From positions 21,705 to 85,704 of the forward strand of contig CAILEM010000147.1 of NCBI GenBank assembly GCA_903833215.1: 64,000 nt of DNA, in the 5' to 3' direction. Below are positions 52,646-60,171 of this stretch, in pieces. Origin of the DNA: an uncultured Armatimonadota bacterium (lineage in GTDB: Bacteria > Armatimonadota > Fimbriimonadia > Fimbriimonadales > Fimbriimonadaceae). Each line of letters starts with the position of its first letter. The first letter of the stretch is position 1. The translations under genes were made by a program, and so were the position numbers. A model generated the notes under the pieces. The model did no database searches, had not been told where the DNA came from, and saw only the letters and a list, made by a program, of their open reading frames with translations.

Positions 52646-53194
52646 ATGGCAATTTCAGAATCCAGGTTTGGCACGCACGTGAATATCTGTGCAATCCTCT
52701 TTGTGCTTATCTGGACGACGGGGTGCTCGCGTAACGTGGCCCCGAAGCCGGACCACATTCCAAATGCAAAGTCATGTTACATTAAGATTTTAAAATCTAA
52801 AAATGAGAATCTGTCACTGTGGGTTCTGAATGTTGATGGCTCCCCAGTTTGCATTCAACGCCATAGTGAGGATGCGGGCGGCGTACTACTGGAGGTTCAA
52901 GATACGTTTGGCAGGTGGGGCCAACCAGCCGTAGTTGATCCGAATTCAGATTTCGATGCACGCGACTTGCTAGATACGGACTGGGTGTTGCTCAGGTCTG
53001 GCGAGAGCCTTTCGTGGCACCTCATCCCACAACTGTACGGCAGGTTAAACGTCGGAGACAAGGTGCGCTTAAAATGGAAAACCATAGGGAAATTGCCATC
53101 CTACTTGGCAAAGGAATACCAAGCTTTCACGGAGGTCCCAGTGCAAGTGGACCTTGTCGTACGTGCAGACACTGAAGATGCGCATTCGAAGTAG
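52646..53194 (+). CDS. Lipoprotein next to the metzincin-like tip (candidate immunity protein)
   Basis: From ATG 52646 (a GTG 12 bases upstream is possible), 182 residues with a lipoprotein signal (AILFVLIWTTGC, Cys as the lipidation site) and a beta-rich domain. It is paralogous to the lipoprotein at 54479-54994: DWVLLRSGESLSW ... GRLNVGDKVRLKWK against DWLVLRSYQGHSG ... GRLKVGDRARVTWH. It starts 14 bp after the tip gene, the usual place of an immunity gene, and a lipoprotein would be located where it could block an incoming extracellular protease. That role is inference. Confidence 0.65.
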   Translation: MAISESRFGTHVNICAILFVLIWTTGCSRNVAPKPDHIPNAKSCYIKILKSKNENLSLWVLNVDGSPVCIQRHSEDAGGVLLEVQDTFGRWGQPAVVDPNSDFDARDLLDTDWVLLRSGESLSWHLIPQLYGRLNVGDKVRLKWKTIGKLPSYLAKEYQAFTEVPVQVDLVVRADTEDAHSK

Positions 53195-53303
53195 CCATAG
53201 AGGGCCAGCCAAGAGCAAGTATGAAGCGGTCTACATGGGAGTGTGTGTTGGTATCAGGGGAAAATTGGCAGGCAGGCAGTTGTAACATTGATCGTGATGC
53301 ACT

Positions 53304-53815
53304 GTGCGGTTCCCTATTTCCATTTACGTGAAGCTCCTCTCAAGGACTAACTGGTGGAAATTGTTGGTTGAGATTTGCACAGCGATCTCGATTTCATCGG
53401 TATTCCATGCGAATTCCTTGGTAGTGGTGGCAATCGCTTTCGGCGTTCTGATTATCTCACTTGACATGGCGATGATCAGAATTGAGCAACGCAGAGCAAA
53501 GCTTCACGTCGAGCGATCCATCCCTTATTTTGCCGCTGTATTTTCTGTGGCTCCCTAGCTTATGCGTTCGCTATTCGGAATCGTTTGGTGTTGTCTCCAT
53601 CATCGGCTCTCCTTGCATTATCCCTTGTGCGCATCACGTCTGCCTTGTTTGGTGCTCTGCTGGTCTACACCTTCAAATATGAATCTGCAGGAGATATTCG
53701 AAGCAAATTCAAAGACGGAAAGGCTTTTACTCAGTATCCGACAGGCGCTCTAGCGAAATCAACAAATCGTATCAATCATTTGTCGTCTGAAGCTATTTCA
53801 GTTTATATTCCTTAA
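53304..53815 (+). pseudogene. Frameshifted membrane protein
   Basis: Starting at GTG 53304, one frame encodes TAISISSVFHANSLVVVAIA and FGVLIISLDMAMIRIEQRRA, stopping at 53558. From about 53530 a second frame continues plausibly with CGSLAYAFAIRNRLVLSPSS, LVRITSALFGALLVYTF and a hydrophilic tail ending EAISVYIP at 53815. Joined, they give a membrane protein of about 170 residues with four hydrophobic segments. The indel lies near 53525-53545. Confidence 0.5.
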
Positions 53816-53819
53816 TAGG

Positions 53820-54455
53820 ATGCTGATGATCGCTTCGAAGATAGTCGCCCTCATGCTGGCGGTTGCCACGCGTGGTCAGATAAGCAAGGAGAAGTTTGAA
53901 GCTTTTCAGGTGTGGGTTGATACCGGATACACCGAGGAAGGGCTGCCGTCCGCGGTCATTACCAAGATGTTTGTCGGCTTTGGCCATATCGATTACTCGC
54001 GGGAGACATCCCAGGGGCACACCGTTATTTGGCAGTATGACAAAGTAACTGGGCTGGAGAAGATCGCCTTGGAGGGTGGAACCGAAGTTCTCGTCACTAA
54101 ACATGTACCTCACACGGATAAGCCTTCGAAAGACGAATCTTTGGGGAAGCCAGATAAGACCAAGGTGCGGCGAATCGCCGGATGTGATTGTTATGCGATT
54201 CGATCAGCAGAGGGTGATATTTGGGTTCGCACTTCAAATCCGAAAGATCCGAAAGCCCTCATTCTCTATGAACATGGGAAGATTTCCGAATCTATTGTAT
54301 TCCTCGAAAGCCGCAAGAGTCTCGCTTCGGATGTTCGGCTGTTCGGGCTGCCTGCGAAAGCTCGCGTGAGAAGGGTGACGAACAAACAGTTTGAGGCTTT
54401 TCGTGACAAGTACGTCCCTGACATGACGCCGAATTGGATTTGGAGTCGGCCATAG
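53820..54455 (+). CDS. Secreted protein, intact paralogue of the 41446-42063 pseudogene
   Basis: A 211-residue protein with a signal peptide (MLMIASKIVALMLAVATRGQ) and a conserved soluble domain (IDYSRETSQGHTVIWQYDKV; TKVRRIAGCDCYAIRS; RKSLASDVRLFGLPAKARVR). The same domain occurs in the broken copy at 41446-42063, on the other side of the RHS island. No known fold recognised. It overlaps the following lipoprotein ORF region and probably forms an operon with it. Confidence 0.7.
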   Translation: MLMIASKIVALMLAVATRGQISKEKFEAFQVWVDTGYTEEGLPSAVITKMFVGFGHIDYSRETSQGHTVIWQYDKVTGLEKIALEGGTEVLVTKHVPHTDKPSKDESLGKPDKTKVRRIAGCDCYAIRSAEGDIWVRTSNPKDPKALILYEHGKISESIVFLESRKSLASDVRLFGLPAKARVRRVTNKQFEAFRDKYVPDMTPNWIWSRP

Positions 54456-54478
54456 CGCGGGTTGAGATGCTTTCCAGG

Positions 54479-54994
54479 ATGAAGTTTCGTCGTTTTGGCG
54501 GTGTTCTTGGGCTTGGCGCCATCCTATTACCCTTGGGGTGCGCGCCTAGCGCCGTTGAAAAACCCGTTTCTCTAGTTGCCACGGTACCTAATGCGGGGGC
54601 TTGCAATCTGTCGCTACTCAAGGAGCCCGATGGGTATGTCCGGTTGGATGTGCGCAACGTTAAGGGTGACGACTTGCTCATCTGTATGAACTTCGCATAC
54701 CCGAACTTCATACGTGTCGAACTGAAAGACGCAGAGCGAGGTTGGATTGAGGTTCCACCAGTCGATCCTCAGTTTGAGCATGACCCGAAGAATCCGGGCG
54801 ATGAGGACTGGCTTGTGCTCCGTTCCTACCAAGGTCATTCAGGCCCTTTGGAATACAACGAGACCGGTCGGCTAAAGGTTGGGGATCGGGCTCGGGTGAC
54901 GTGGCATTGCGATGCGCTTCCGCCGAAGGTGCTGAAGAGGAAAGGGACCGTGTTTCCGAATCATGAGGTTGTTGCGGAATTGACGGTTCGGTGA
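54479..54994 (+). CDS. Lipoprotein, paralogue of 52646-53194
   Basis: From ATG 54479 (MKFRRFGGVLGLGAILLPLG then Cys), 171 residues with lipobox PLGC. The mature domain aligns along its length with the lipoprotein behind the metzincin-like tip (CNLSLLKEPDGYVRLDVRN against CYIKILKSKNENLSLWVLN; NETGRLKVGDRARVTWH against YGRLNVGDKVRLKWK). An in-frame start at 54434 adds a non-signal-like leader. Repeated immunity-like paralogues in a row are typical of effector islands. Confidence 0.65.
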   Translation: MKFRRFGGVLGLGAILLPLGCAPSAVEKPVSLVATVPNAGACNLSLLKEPDGYVRLDVRNVKGDDLLICMNFAYPNFIRVELKDAERGWIEVPPVDPQFEHDPKNPGDEDWLVLRSYQGHSGPLEYNETGRLKVGDRARVTWHCDALPPKVLKRKGTVFPNHEVVAELTVR

Positions 54995-55080
54995 GGTCGT
55001 GCTGGATTTGGTGGGCTGTAGGGCTCAAGCTGGCTGTGCTTTTCGAGAGTTTGTGGTGTGCATGGCGGTTTCGGATAATT

Positions 55081-55190
55081 GGGGTCTCGACTTCGTCGCG
55101 ACGCGATTTTACGAACCGGATCACCCCCACCCGACCCTCCGCCCGCTTGGACGCGTGAGAGGGCATCGATCGCGATTTGCTCTTGTGAAG
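55081..55190 (+). repeat. TCTCGACTTCG-type repeat, copy 2
   Basis: GTCTCGACTTCGTCGCGACG, then CCCGACCCTCCGCCCGCTTG and GACGCGTGAGAGGGCATCG, ending GATTTGCTCTTGTGA. Shares all blocks with 55439-55545 and most with 36010-36127. Confidence 0.7.
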
Positions 55191-55256
55191 GCCAAAGTTT
55201 GCGGTGCTAGGGTTGGGCGAGCGTACTGGAGTTCCATCATCGACATGGCATTTCTC

Positions 55257-55287
55257 TTCCCTTTGCGTGCCTTTGCGGACTTTGCGT
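55257..55287 (+). repeat. CTTTGCGT-type short repeat, copy 2
   Basis: TTCCCTTTGCGTGCCTTTGC then GGACTTTGCGTGAGG. It directly follows the TCTCGACTTCG repeat, as copy 3 does. Confidence 0.6.
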
Positions 55288-55355
55288 GAGGTTGTATTTT
55301 GTCTAAGGGGTCAGCAGGTCCGTTCTAAGCCTTTGGCATTCAGATACTTTCCGTA

Positions 55356-55396
55356 GGCTGCTGCGACGCCACGGAGACGTCGACTACGGGGCTGCG
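55356..55396 (+). repeat. CTACGGGG-type hairpin repeat, subtype A
   Basis: GGCTGCTGCGACGCCACGGA then GACGTCGACTACGGGGC; stem CGACG/CGTCG. Confidence 0.75.
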
Positions 55397-55438
55397 GGGT
55401 TCCGCGTTTTGTGGCTTGGGCGCTGGGCAATTTATTGA

Positions 55439-55545
55439 GGAATCTCGACTTCGTCTCGACCAATTTAATTGACCACCCGACCCTCCGACCGCTTGGACGC
55501 GTGAGAGGGCATCGGTGGTGGTTTGCTCTTGGGGAAGCTGACGTC
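55439..55545 (+). repeat. TCTCGACTTCG-type repeat, copy 3
   Basis: ATCTCGACTTCGTCTCGACC followed by CCCGACCCTCCGACCGCTTG and GACGCGTGAGAGGGCATCGG, ending GTTTGCTCTTGGGG. Confidence 0.7.
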
Positions 55546-55606
55546 CACGGTGTTGGGGCATGGCGCCCGTGCTGGTTCCGGATCGTCGATTGGATATTTT
55601 CCTTCC

Positions 55607-55637
55607 CTTTGCGTGCCTTTGCGTCCTTCGCGTGAGG
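55607..55637 (+). repeat. CTTTGCGT-type short repeat, copy 3
   Basis: TTCCCTTTGCGTGCCTTTGC then GTCCTTCGCGTGAGG. Short strings of this kind are scattered in many environmental bacterial genomes. Confidence 0.6.
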
Positions 55638-55739
55638 TTGCGTTTAGGTGTGTCGGGCTGTGAATTCGAGAGGTTTTGGGGGTCTTCGTGGGTCGAGAGC
55701 ATGGTTCTCAGGTGCCTTCAGTATTCAGATTAGTTCCAG

Positions 55740-55995
55740 AGGCTGCTGCGTCGGTACGATCTCCGCCGTCTACGGGGCGGGGTGGTGGTTGTGGTTTTGG
55801 GACGCAATCGCTTGGCTGTTGCGACGCCACGGAGACGTCGACTACGGGGTGGGTTGGTGGTTTCGAGTTTCGATTTCGTTCATCCGGCTGCTGCGTCGGT
55901 ACGATCACCGCCGACGACGGGGCGGGGTGGAGAATGAGATTTTCGCATGCAATCGCTCGGCTGTTGCGACGCCACGGAGACGTCTACGGGGGCTG
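55740..55995 (+). repeat. Array of four alternating hairpin repeats (B-A-B-A)
   Basis: Units begin at about 55740 (B), 55814 (A), 55886 (B) and 55958 (A), i.e. 74, 72 and 72 bp apart. Subtype A reads GCGACGCCACGGAGACGTCG then ACTACGGGG (stem CGACG/CGTCG). Subtype B reads GCGTCGGTACGATCACCGCC then GACGACGGGG (stem CGTCGG/CCGACG). The arms differ but pair equally well, so the hairpin is what is kept. Spacers share TTTCG and GCAATCGCT(C/T)GGCTGTT strings. ORFs through here are by-products. Confidence 0.85.
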
Positions 55996-56039
55996 TGGAG
56001 TTTTGTGTTTTGTGGCTTGGTCGGAGGTGATTATCAGAG

Positions 56040-56062
56040 GAGTCTCGACTTTGTCTCGACCG
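56040..56062 (+). repeat. TCTCGACTTCG-type repeat, 5' fragment
   Basis: AGTCTCGACTTTGTCTCGAC only, immediately upstream of the FKBP gene. The rest of the 54995-56090 gap beyond the listed repeats holds nothing I can name. Confidence 0.6.
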
Positions 56063-56090
56063 GTTTGCTCAGTCGGGGTACCCTTTTGCG

Positions 56091-56819
56091 ATGCTTATTG
56101 CTGGGCTCTTATTACCGTTGGCGCTGCTTCGGGGTGGCGACAAACTTGTCATTAAAGACGAAAAGGTCGGCACTGGCCCGGCTGCTGTTCAGTACGACTT
56201 GCTTACGATGGACTACACCGGGAAGTTGACCGATGGCAAGGTGTTTGATTCTTCGAAGAACGCTGGTCGCGAACCGTTTAGTTTTGTTCTCGGCGGCGGT
56301 CAGGTCATCAAGGGCTGGGACCAGGGGATCGTTGGGATGAAGGTTGGCGGGAAGCGAACTTTGACGATTCCAGGCGACTTGGCATATGGTGCTCGTGGCG
56401 CAGGCAACGGGCTGATTCCACCCAACGCGACGTTGGTGTTTGATGTCGAACTCAAGGCCATCCACAAGGCGGACTATAAAGTCGTCAAGGCTGGCACGGG
56501 TCCTGGTGCGAAGATGGGGGACGCGATTGAGATCCATTACACAGGCACGCTGACAAACGGAAAGAAATTCGACAGCAGTAAAGACCACGGCGCGCCGATG
56601 CCAGTAACCGTGGGCCGAACGGGACTCGTTCCTGGGTTCACGCAGGCGCTCTATGGGTTGAAGCTCGGCGAGGTTCGAAAAGTCACGATTCCGGCGAAGT
56701 TCGCCTATGGCGACAAAGGCGCCCCCGATCGATCGCCTTCGGCAGCACCGAATTCCTACATCATTCCCCCTAATTCGACGCTCATCTTCGAGATTGAGCT
56801 TGTGAGGTTCCTCAAATGA
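56091..56819 (+). CDS. Exported FKBP-type peptidyl-prolyl isomerase with two FKBP domains
   Basis: 242 residues with a short signal sequence ([16 protein letters not shown]) and two tandem FKBP domains: the first with [16 protein letters not shown] and [32 protein letters not shown]; the second with [32 protein letters not shown] and [15 protein letters not shown]. Such proteins speed cis-trans isomerisation of X-Pro bonds during folding outside the cytoplasm. ATGA overlap with a third FKBP domain encoded by the next gene. Confidence 0.93.
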   Translation: MLIAGLLLPLALLRGGDKLVIKDEKVGTGPAAVQYDLLTMDYTGKLTDGKVFDSSKNAGREPFSFVLGGGQVIKGWDQGIVGMKVGGKRTLTIPGDLAYGARGAGNGLIPPNATLVFDVELKAIHKADYKVVKAGTGPGAKMGDAIEIHYTGTLTNGKKFDSSKDHGAPMPVTVGRTGLVPGFTQALYGLKLGEVRKVTIPAKFAYGDKGAPDRSPSAAPNSYIIPPNSTLIFEIELVRFLK

Positions 56820-57121
56820 TCAAGATTGAAGAAATTGCCCCAGGCCATGGCGACACGACGGCGATGGCGGGCCATAACGTCGATTTGAAATACAAGGGCA
56901 CGTTTACTGACGGCCGACTCTTTGACAGCGGACAGTTCTCGTTCCGCGTTGGATCGGGTCAGGTGATCCAAGGGTTCGACATGGGCGTCACCGGCATGAA
57001 GGTCGGCGGCAAGCGGAAGATCACGGTTCCACCGGAGCTGGGTTATGGCGAGCGCGGAAGCGGTCCGATCCCAGGAAACACCACACTCGTGTTCGAACTA
57101 GAGATCCTCAAGATCAAGTAG
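56816..57121 (+). CDS. Cytoplasmic FKBP-type peptidyl-prolyl isomerase
   Basis: A 101-residue single FKBP domain with no signal peptide: [40 protein letters not shown] and [14 protein letters not shown]. Full length for the family. Start overlaps the upstream FKBP stop, so the two are translationally coupled and probably arose by duplication. Confidence 0.93.
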   Translation: MIKIEEIAPGHGDTTAMAGHNVDLKYKGTFTDGRLFDSGQFSFRVGSGQVIQGFDMGVTGMKVGGKRKITVPPELGYGERGSGPIPGNTTLVFELEILKIK

Positions 57122-57135
57122 ATCAAGCACAAAAA

Positions 57136-57155
57136 AGCCCTGATCACTCAGGGCT
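57136..57155 (-). terminator. Rho-independent terminator of rpsT
   Basis: Perfect 8-bp stem AGCCCTGA/TCAGGGCT with a TCAC loop; read on the minus strand it is followed by six T. It serves the minus-strand rpsT gene. Confidence 0.8.
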
Positions 57156-57167
57156 CAAACAGCAAAA

Positions 57168-57208
57168 GATGCCCTTCCGGCTTAAGCCAGAAGGGCATCG
57201 CTCTTTTT
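57168..57208 (+). terminator. Rho-independent terminator of the FKBP pair
   Basis: Stem GATGCCCTTC/GAAGGGCATC with an inner GGCTTAAGCC palindrome, then GCTCTTTTT. It faces the rpsT terminator, keeping the convergent transcripts apart. Confidence 0.8.
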
Positions 57209-57213
57209 AGCTA

Positions 57214-57483
57214 CTAAGCCTTGGCGGCTTTGTTGGCAGCTTTGGCGATTCGCGACTTGCGTCGGGCAGCCTGGTTCTTGTGGATGATGCCTCGCTGGGC
57301 AGCTTTATCCAAAGCGCTTACGGCGGATACCAACGCTGACTGCGTGGTGGTTACTTCGCCGGTAGCAGCTGCAACACGCACCTTCTTGATGAATGTTTTG
57401 AGTGCGCTACGCGTGCCGAGATTGCGCGCCTTTCGCTTGACGATTCTGCGCAGATCCTTTTTGCTTGATTTCGTATTTGCCAT
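57214..57483 (-). CDS. rpsT: 30S ribosomal protein S20
   Basis: An 89-residue, highly basic helical protein, MANTKSSKKDLRRIVKRKAR at the start and HKNQAARRKSRIAKAANKAA near the end, the classic S20 signature (KNxAARRKSRL). Binds 16S rRNA in the small subunit. It follows a 617-residue gene on the same strand by 36 bp and is flanked by its own terminator. Confidence 0.96.
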   Translation of the reverse strand: MANTKSSKKDLRRIVKRKARNLGTRSALKTFIKKVRVAAATGEVTTTQSALVSAVSALDKAAQRGIIHKNQAARRKSRIAKAANKAAKA

Positions 57484-57519
57484 GATTGATTGAGTTCGTT
57501 ATTGTACCTTGAATCGGAT

Positions 57520-59373
57520 TTACTTCTTGATGAACTTCCGTTTCGTCTTGTCGAAGCCAAGCTCGACCTTCTTATTGTCAAAGTGCCAGACCGGTGAACC
57601 GGAGCGCTGGTAGAAGCACTGATAGCTGGAAAGCAGCGATGCGATCAGTCGTCGGCTAGACCGTCGAACAACGTTGACCTCGGCGAGGAGAGTCAAGTAG
57701 TCGGCTCCCTTTGGCCAGTGCGCCATCACTTCGATCAGGAGATCGAGGGTGCTTCGGCCCTCACCTGAAATGCCAAGCTGTCGGAGTTCTTCCATTCGCT
57801 GGGCAGAGATGAACACGACGGGATCTGGCTGATCGAGCCAGGCGAATTCCAACACGTTGTGTCGGGTTGTCTTCATGAGTGTAAAGACAGCGCCGCTTTC
57901 AACCGGTTGCTCGTACCACCAGTCGATGAAACCGTAGATGAGCCGAACGTCGTGGTTGACCCACAGTTGAAGTTCTCGCCCGTTTGGATCGACAACGATG
58001 AGTTCCTGAATCTTCGGCTTGGCATCGAGCCAATCGGTCGGAAGCTGGCACATCGGGAACGTTCCCAACTCGCGGTGGATCGACTTCAGAACGAGGCGAA
58101 CGCCTTCTGGCATTGTCTTCGGTGCTGGCTGAATATCTTCATCCAGAACGTCAGTGGCCAATGGGTGTCCGAGAAGCTTTCGAAGCGAAGAGCTGAGTCC
58201 GTCATCGGTAAGTTCGATGTCGATAAGTTCGCCCTCTTCGTCGGCGTTGTCGGTAGCGACAAAGAAGAACGGCTCGGGGACCTCTGAGATGTACTCAGGA
58301 TAATCGTTCGCCTTGCGGAACCGATCTCCACCCACCCACTGCACAGCAGAGTTGCCTTTGAGGGCAGCCATCATGTTCGCCATGTCATCGGGGAAGGTCT
58401 TGTTGCTGAGCGTGATCTCGTAGTTCTCTTCGAGCAGCTTCGTAGCCGTCGTGGAGTTCTCGTTGCCAAGAATCTTGGCAATGATCTTGTCGACATCCTC
58501 AGGCTTGATATCGATCGGTGCAGCATCGTCGAGCTCAACGGTAGGAGCGAGCTTGTCGGCCAGCTTGATCGCGGCTGAGATCCACTTTCTCGTATCGGCT
58601 TCGGGGTGAAGGAAACCATCTGGCGAGAAAACAAAACCTTGAACCGACAGAGCTTTCGAGAAGAAATCTCGGCTGTCGAAGATCAAAACCTGCTTAGGGT
58701 CGGGCGAGTTGACGGCGGTGAATGCGACCGCGCCGAGAACCTTCATCTTGATTGGCGCCGCTTTCTTGATGGCTTCTTCAATGCCTAGGTCGGATCGCCA
58801 GTCGATTCCCTCAAGTCGGCCTCGTGCTTCTTCTAGCTCTTCTTGAGACACACCATTGAGCGCCAATGCTCGGGCATGTACTTCATCGGTAGCTCGGAAG
58901 CCCCAGTCGGTGAGAGCGATCTCGTCGTTTGCGGTGGAGACGAAATTTTTGTCCGACTTGGCGATTCGGCGAATCACTTCTTCGACCTGCTCCTCAGGAG
59001 CATTTCGAATTCTCGAAATCTCGGTGACGAGCATTTCGACAGACATCGGCGCGCCATAGCGGTGTAGAACGATCGCCATCGCCTCAGCGAATGGACGTCC
59101 CTGTCCTTGGAGGCGAGACGCTGGAATCCACTTTCTTTCGTGGTAGGCGAAGCGCTCGGGGTTGGACGCAAGTAGCGACCGTACCGTAGCTAGGCCGATA
59201 CCTTCAGGCGAAAGTTTATCCGCGAGTTCGCCAAGCTTGACGGCGGACTCCATTTCGGTTAATTTCTCCAGGATGAGGCGATCTACATAAGACCGCGCGA
59301 ATTCTTCTTCGGGCTTGATTGCGATTGGTTTGGCCAACAGGTTTCCTCGGACGTCCGGGCGGGACGCAACCAC
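57520..59373 (-). CDS. Large winged-helix-like protein of unknown function
   Basis: 617 residues starting at GTG 59373. The first 160 residues hold two helix-rich modules resembling HARE-HTH / winged-helix domains (VKLGELADKLSPEGIGLATV ... ERFAYHERKW; then FAEAMAIVLHRYGAPMSVEM ... VSTANDEIALTDWG). The middle and C-terminal parts (QVLIFDSRDFFSKALSVQG; VWHFDNKKVELGF) match nothing I recognise. The HTH pair suggests DNA or RNA-polymerase binding. It lies upstream of rpsT on the same strand and could be co-transcribed with it. Likely conserved in the phylum. Confidence 0.65.
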   Translation of the reverse strand: MVASRPDVRGNLLAKPIAIKPEEEFARSYVDRLILEKLTEMESAVKLGELADKLSPEGIGLATVRSLLASNPERFAYHERKWIPASRLQGQGRPFAEAMAIVLHRYGAPMSVEMLVTEISRIRNAPEEQVEEVIRRIAKSDKNFVSTANDEIALTDWGFRATDEVHARALALNGVSQEELEEARGRLEGIDWRSDLGIEEAIKKAAPIKMKVLGAVAFTAVNSPDPKQVLIFDSRDFFSKALSVQGFVFSPDGFLHPEADTRKWISAAIKLADKLAPTVELDDAAPIDIKPEDVDKIIAKILGNENSTTATKLLEENYEITLSNKTFPDDMANMMAALKGNSAVQWVGGDRFRKANDYPEYISEVPEPFFFVATDNADEEGELIDIELTDDGLSSSLRKLLGHPLATDVLDEDIQPAPKTMPEGVRLVLKSIHRELGTFPMCQLPTDWLDAKPKIQELIVVDPNGRELQLWVNHDVRLIYGFIDWWYEQPVESGAVFTLMKTTRHNVLEFAWLDQPDPVVFISAQRMEELRQLGISGEGRSTLDLLIEVMAHWPKGADYLTLLAEVNVVRRSSRRLIASLLSSYQCFYQRSGSPVWHFDNKKVELGFDKTKRKFIKK

Positions 59374-59463
59374 CTATTATGGCAGTCTGCCCATCGTGAT
59401 TTCCACAAAATTGGCCAACTATAAATCGACATAGGTTGGCGTACCATAGTGGAACACTAAAAT

Positions 59464-60162
59464 ATGGACAGCTTAGCCACTCTTGCCAGGGCCCCAAGGC
59501 GTGCATTTACGCTCGTTGAACTGTTGACGGTGATCGCAATCATTGCGATTCTCGCCTCTTTGCTGTTTCCAGTATTCGCCCGAGCGAAGGCGGCAGCCAA
59601 GAAAACGCAGTGCATCAGCAATCTTCGCCAGATCGGGGACTCGATTTCGCTTTATATGTCGGACTCCGATGGCATCTTTCCCCATGCCGTCGATGCGTCG
59701 GATAAGTACGACCCACAAATCTGGGCACAGTTCCCCGACAACATGGCTCAAATTCCCTATATGCCGTTGCTTCAGGACGTCCTACAGCCGTACTTGAACA
59801 ATCGCGAAGTGTTCCACTGCCCTTCCGATACCGGCACATCCATCCTAGACAGTCACTTTCCAGATCCATTTGTCTCGTCGCCGAGCATGTTCAAGACTTT
59901 CGGTTCCAGCTACTTCTTCCGAACCGAAATTGCGTTTCGCGCCACGAGCGACTCGTCGTTCCAACTGCCCGCAGAGACGAACGTTTTGTTTGACGGCGCC
60001 GGCCATTGGCACGGCGACGGGCGCGGCCTAAGATCCGACGACGACGGCCAAACCGTGTTTGACCTGTTGCATGGATATCGGTACGACTGCCTGTTTGGTG
60101 ACATGCACGTCAAATCGCTGACCTTTGATCAGCTTCAGCAAGCGTGGGGAACGAAGCTTTAA
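59464..60162 (+). CDS. Type IV prepilin / pseudopilin-like protein
   Basis: 232 residues with a short leader and a prepilin-peptidase site before FTLVELLTVIAIIAILASLL (the +5 Glu is present), followed by FPVFARAKAAAKKTQCISNL, the pattern typical of Armatimonadota and Planctomycetes pseudopilin-like proteins. The C-terminal globular domain contains CPSDTG and DGAGHWHGDG motifs and ends near FGDMHVKSL. These proteins occur in very large numbers per genome; their exact role is not known. Confidence 0.92.
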   Translation: MDSLATLARAPRRAFTLVELLTVIAIIAILASLLFPVFARAKAAAKKTQCISNLRQIGDSISLYMSDSDGIFPHAVDASDKYDPQIWAQFPDNMAQIPYMPLLQDVLQPYLNNREVFHCPSDTGTSILDSHFPDPFVSSPSMFKTFGSSYFFRTEIAFRATSDSSFQLPAETNVLFDGAGHWHGDGRGLRSDDDGQTVFDLLHGYRYDCLFGDMHVKSLTFDQLQQAWGTKL

Positions 60163-60171
60163 CCGCTCCAA

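Noticed and set aside
55740..55995. CRISPR-like regular spacing
   Set aside because: The units alternate between two subtypes, form hairpins with changed arms, and the spacers share sequence.
55648..56229. Trp/Arg-rich plus-strand ORFs of 159-193 codons
   Set aside because: They run through the B-A-B-A hairpin array; every residue block follows the DNA repeat, and one overlaps the FKBP gene out of frame.
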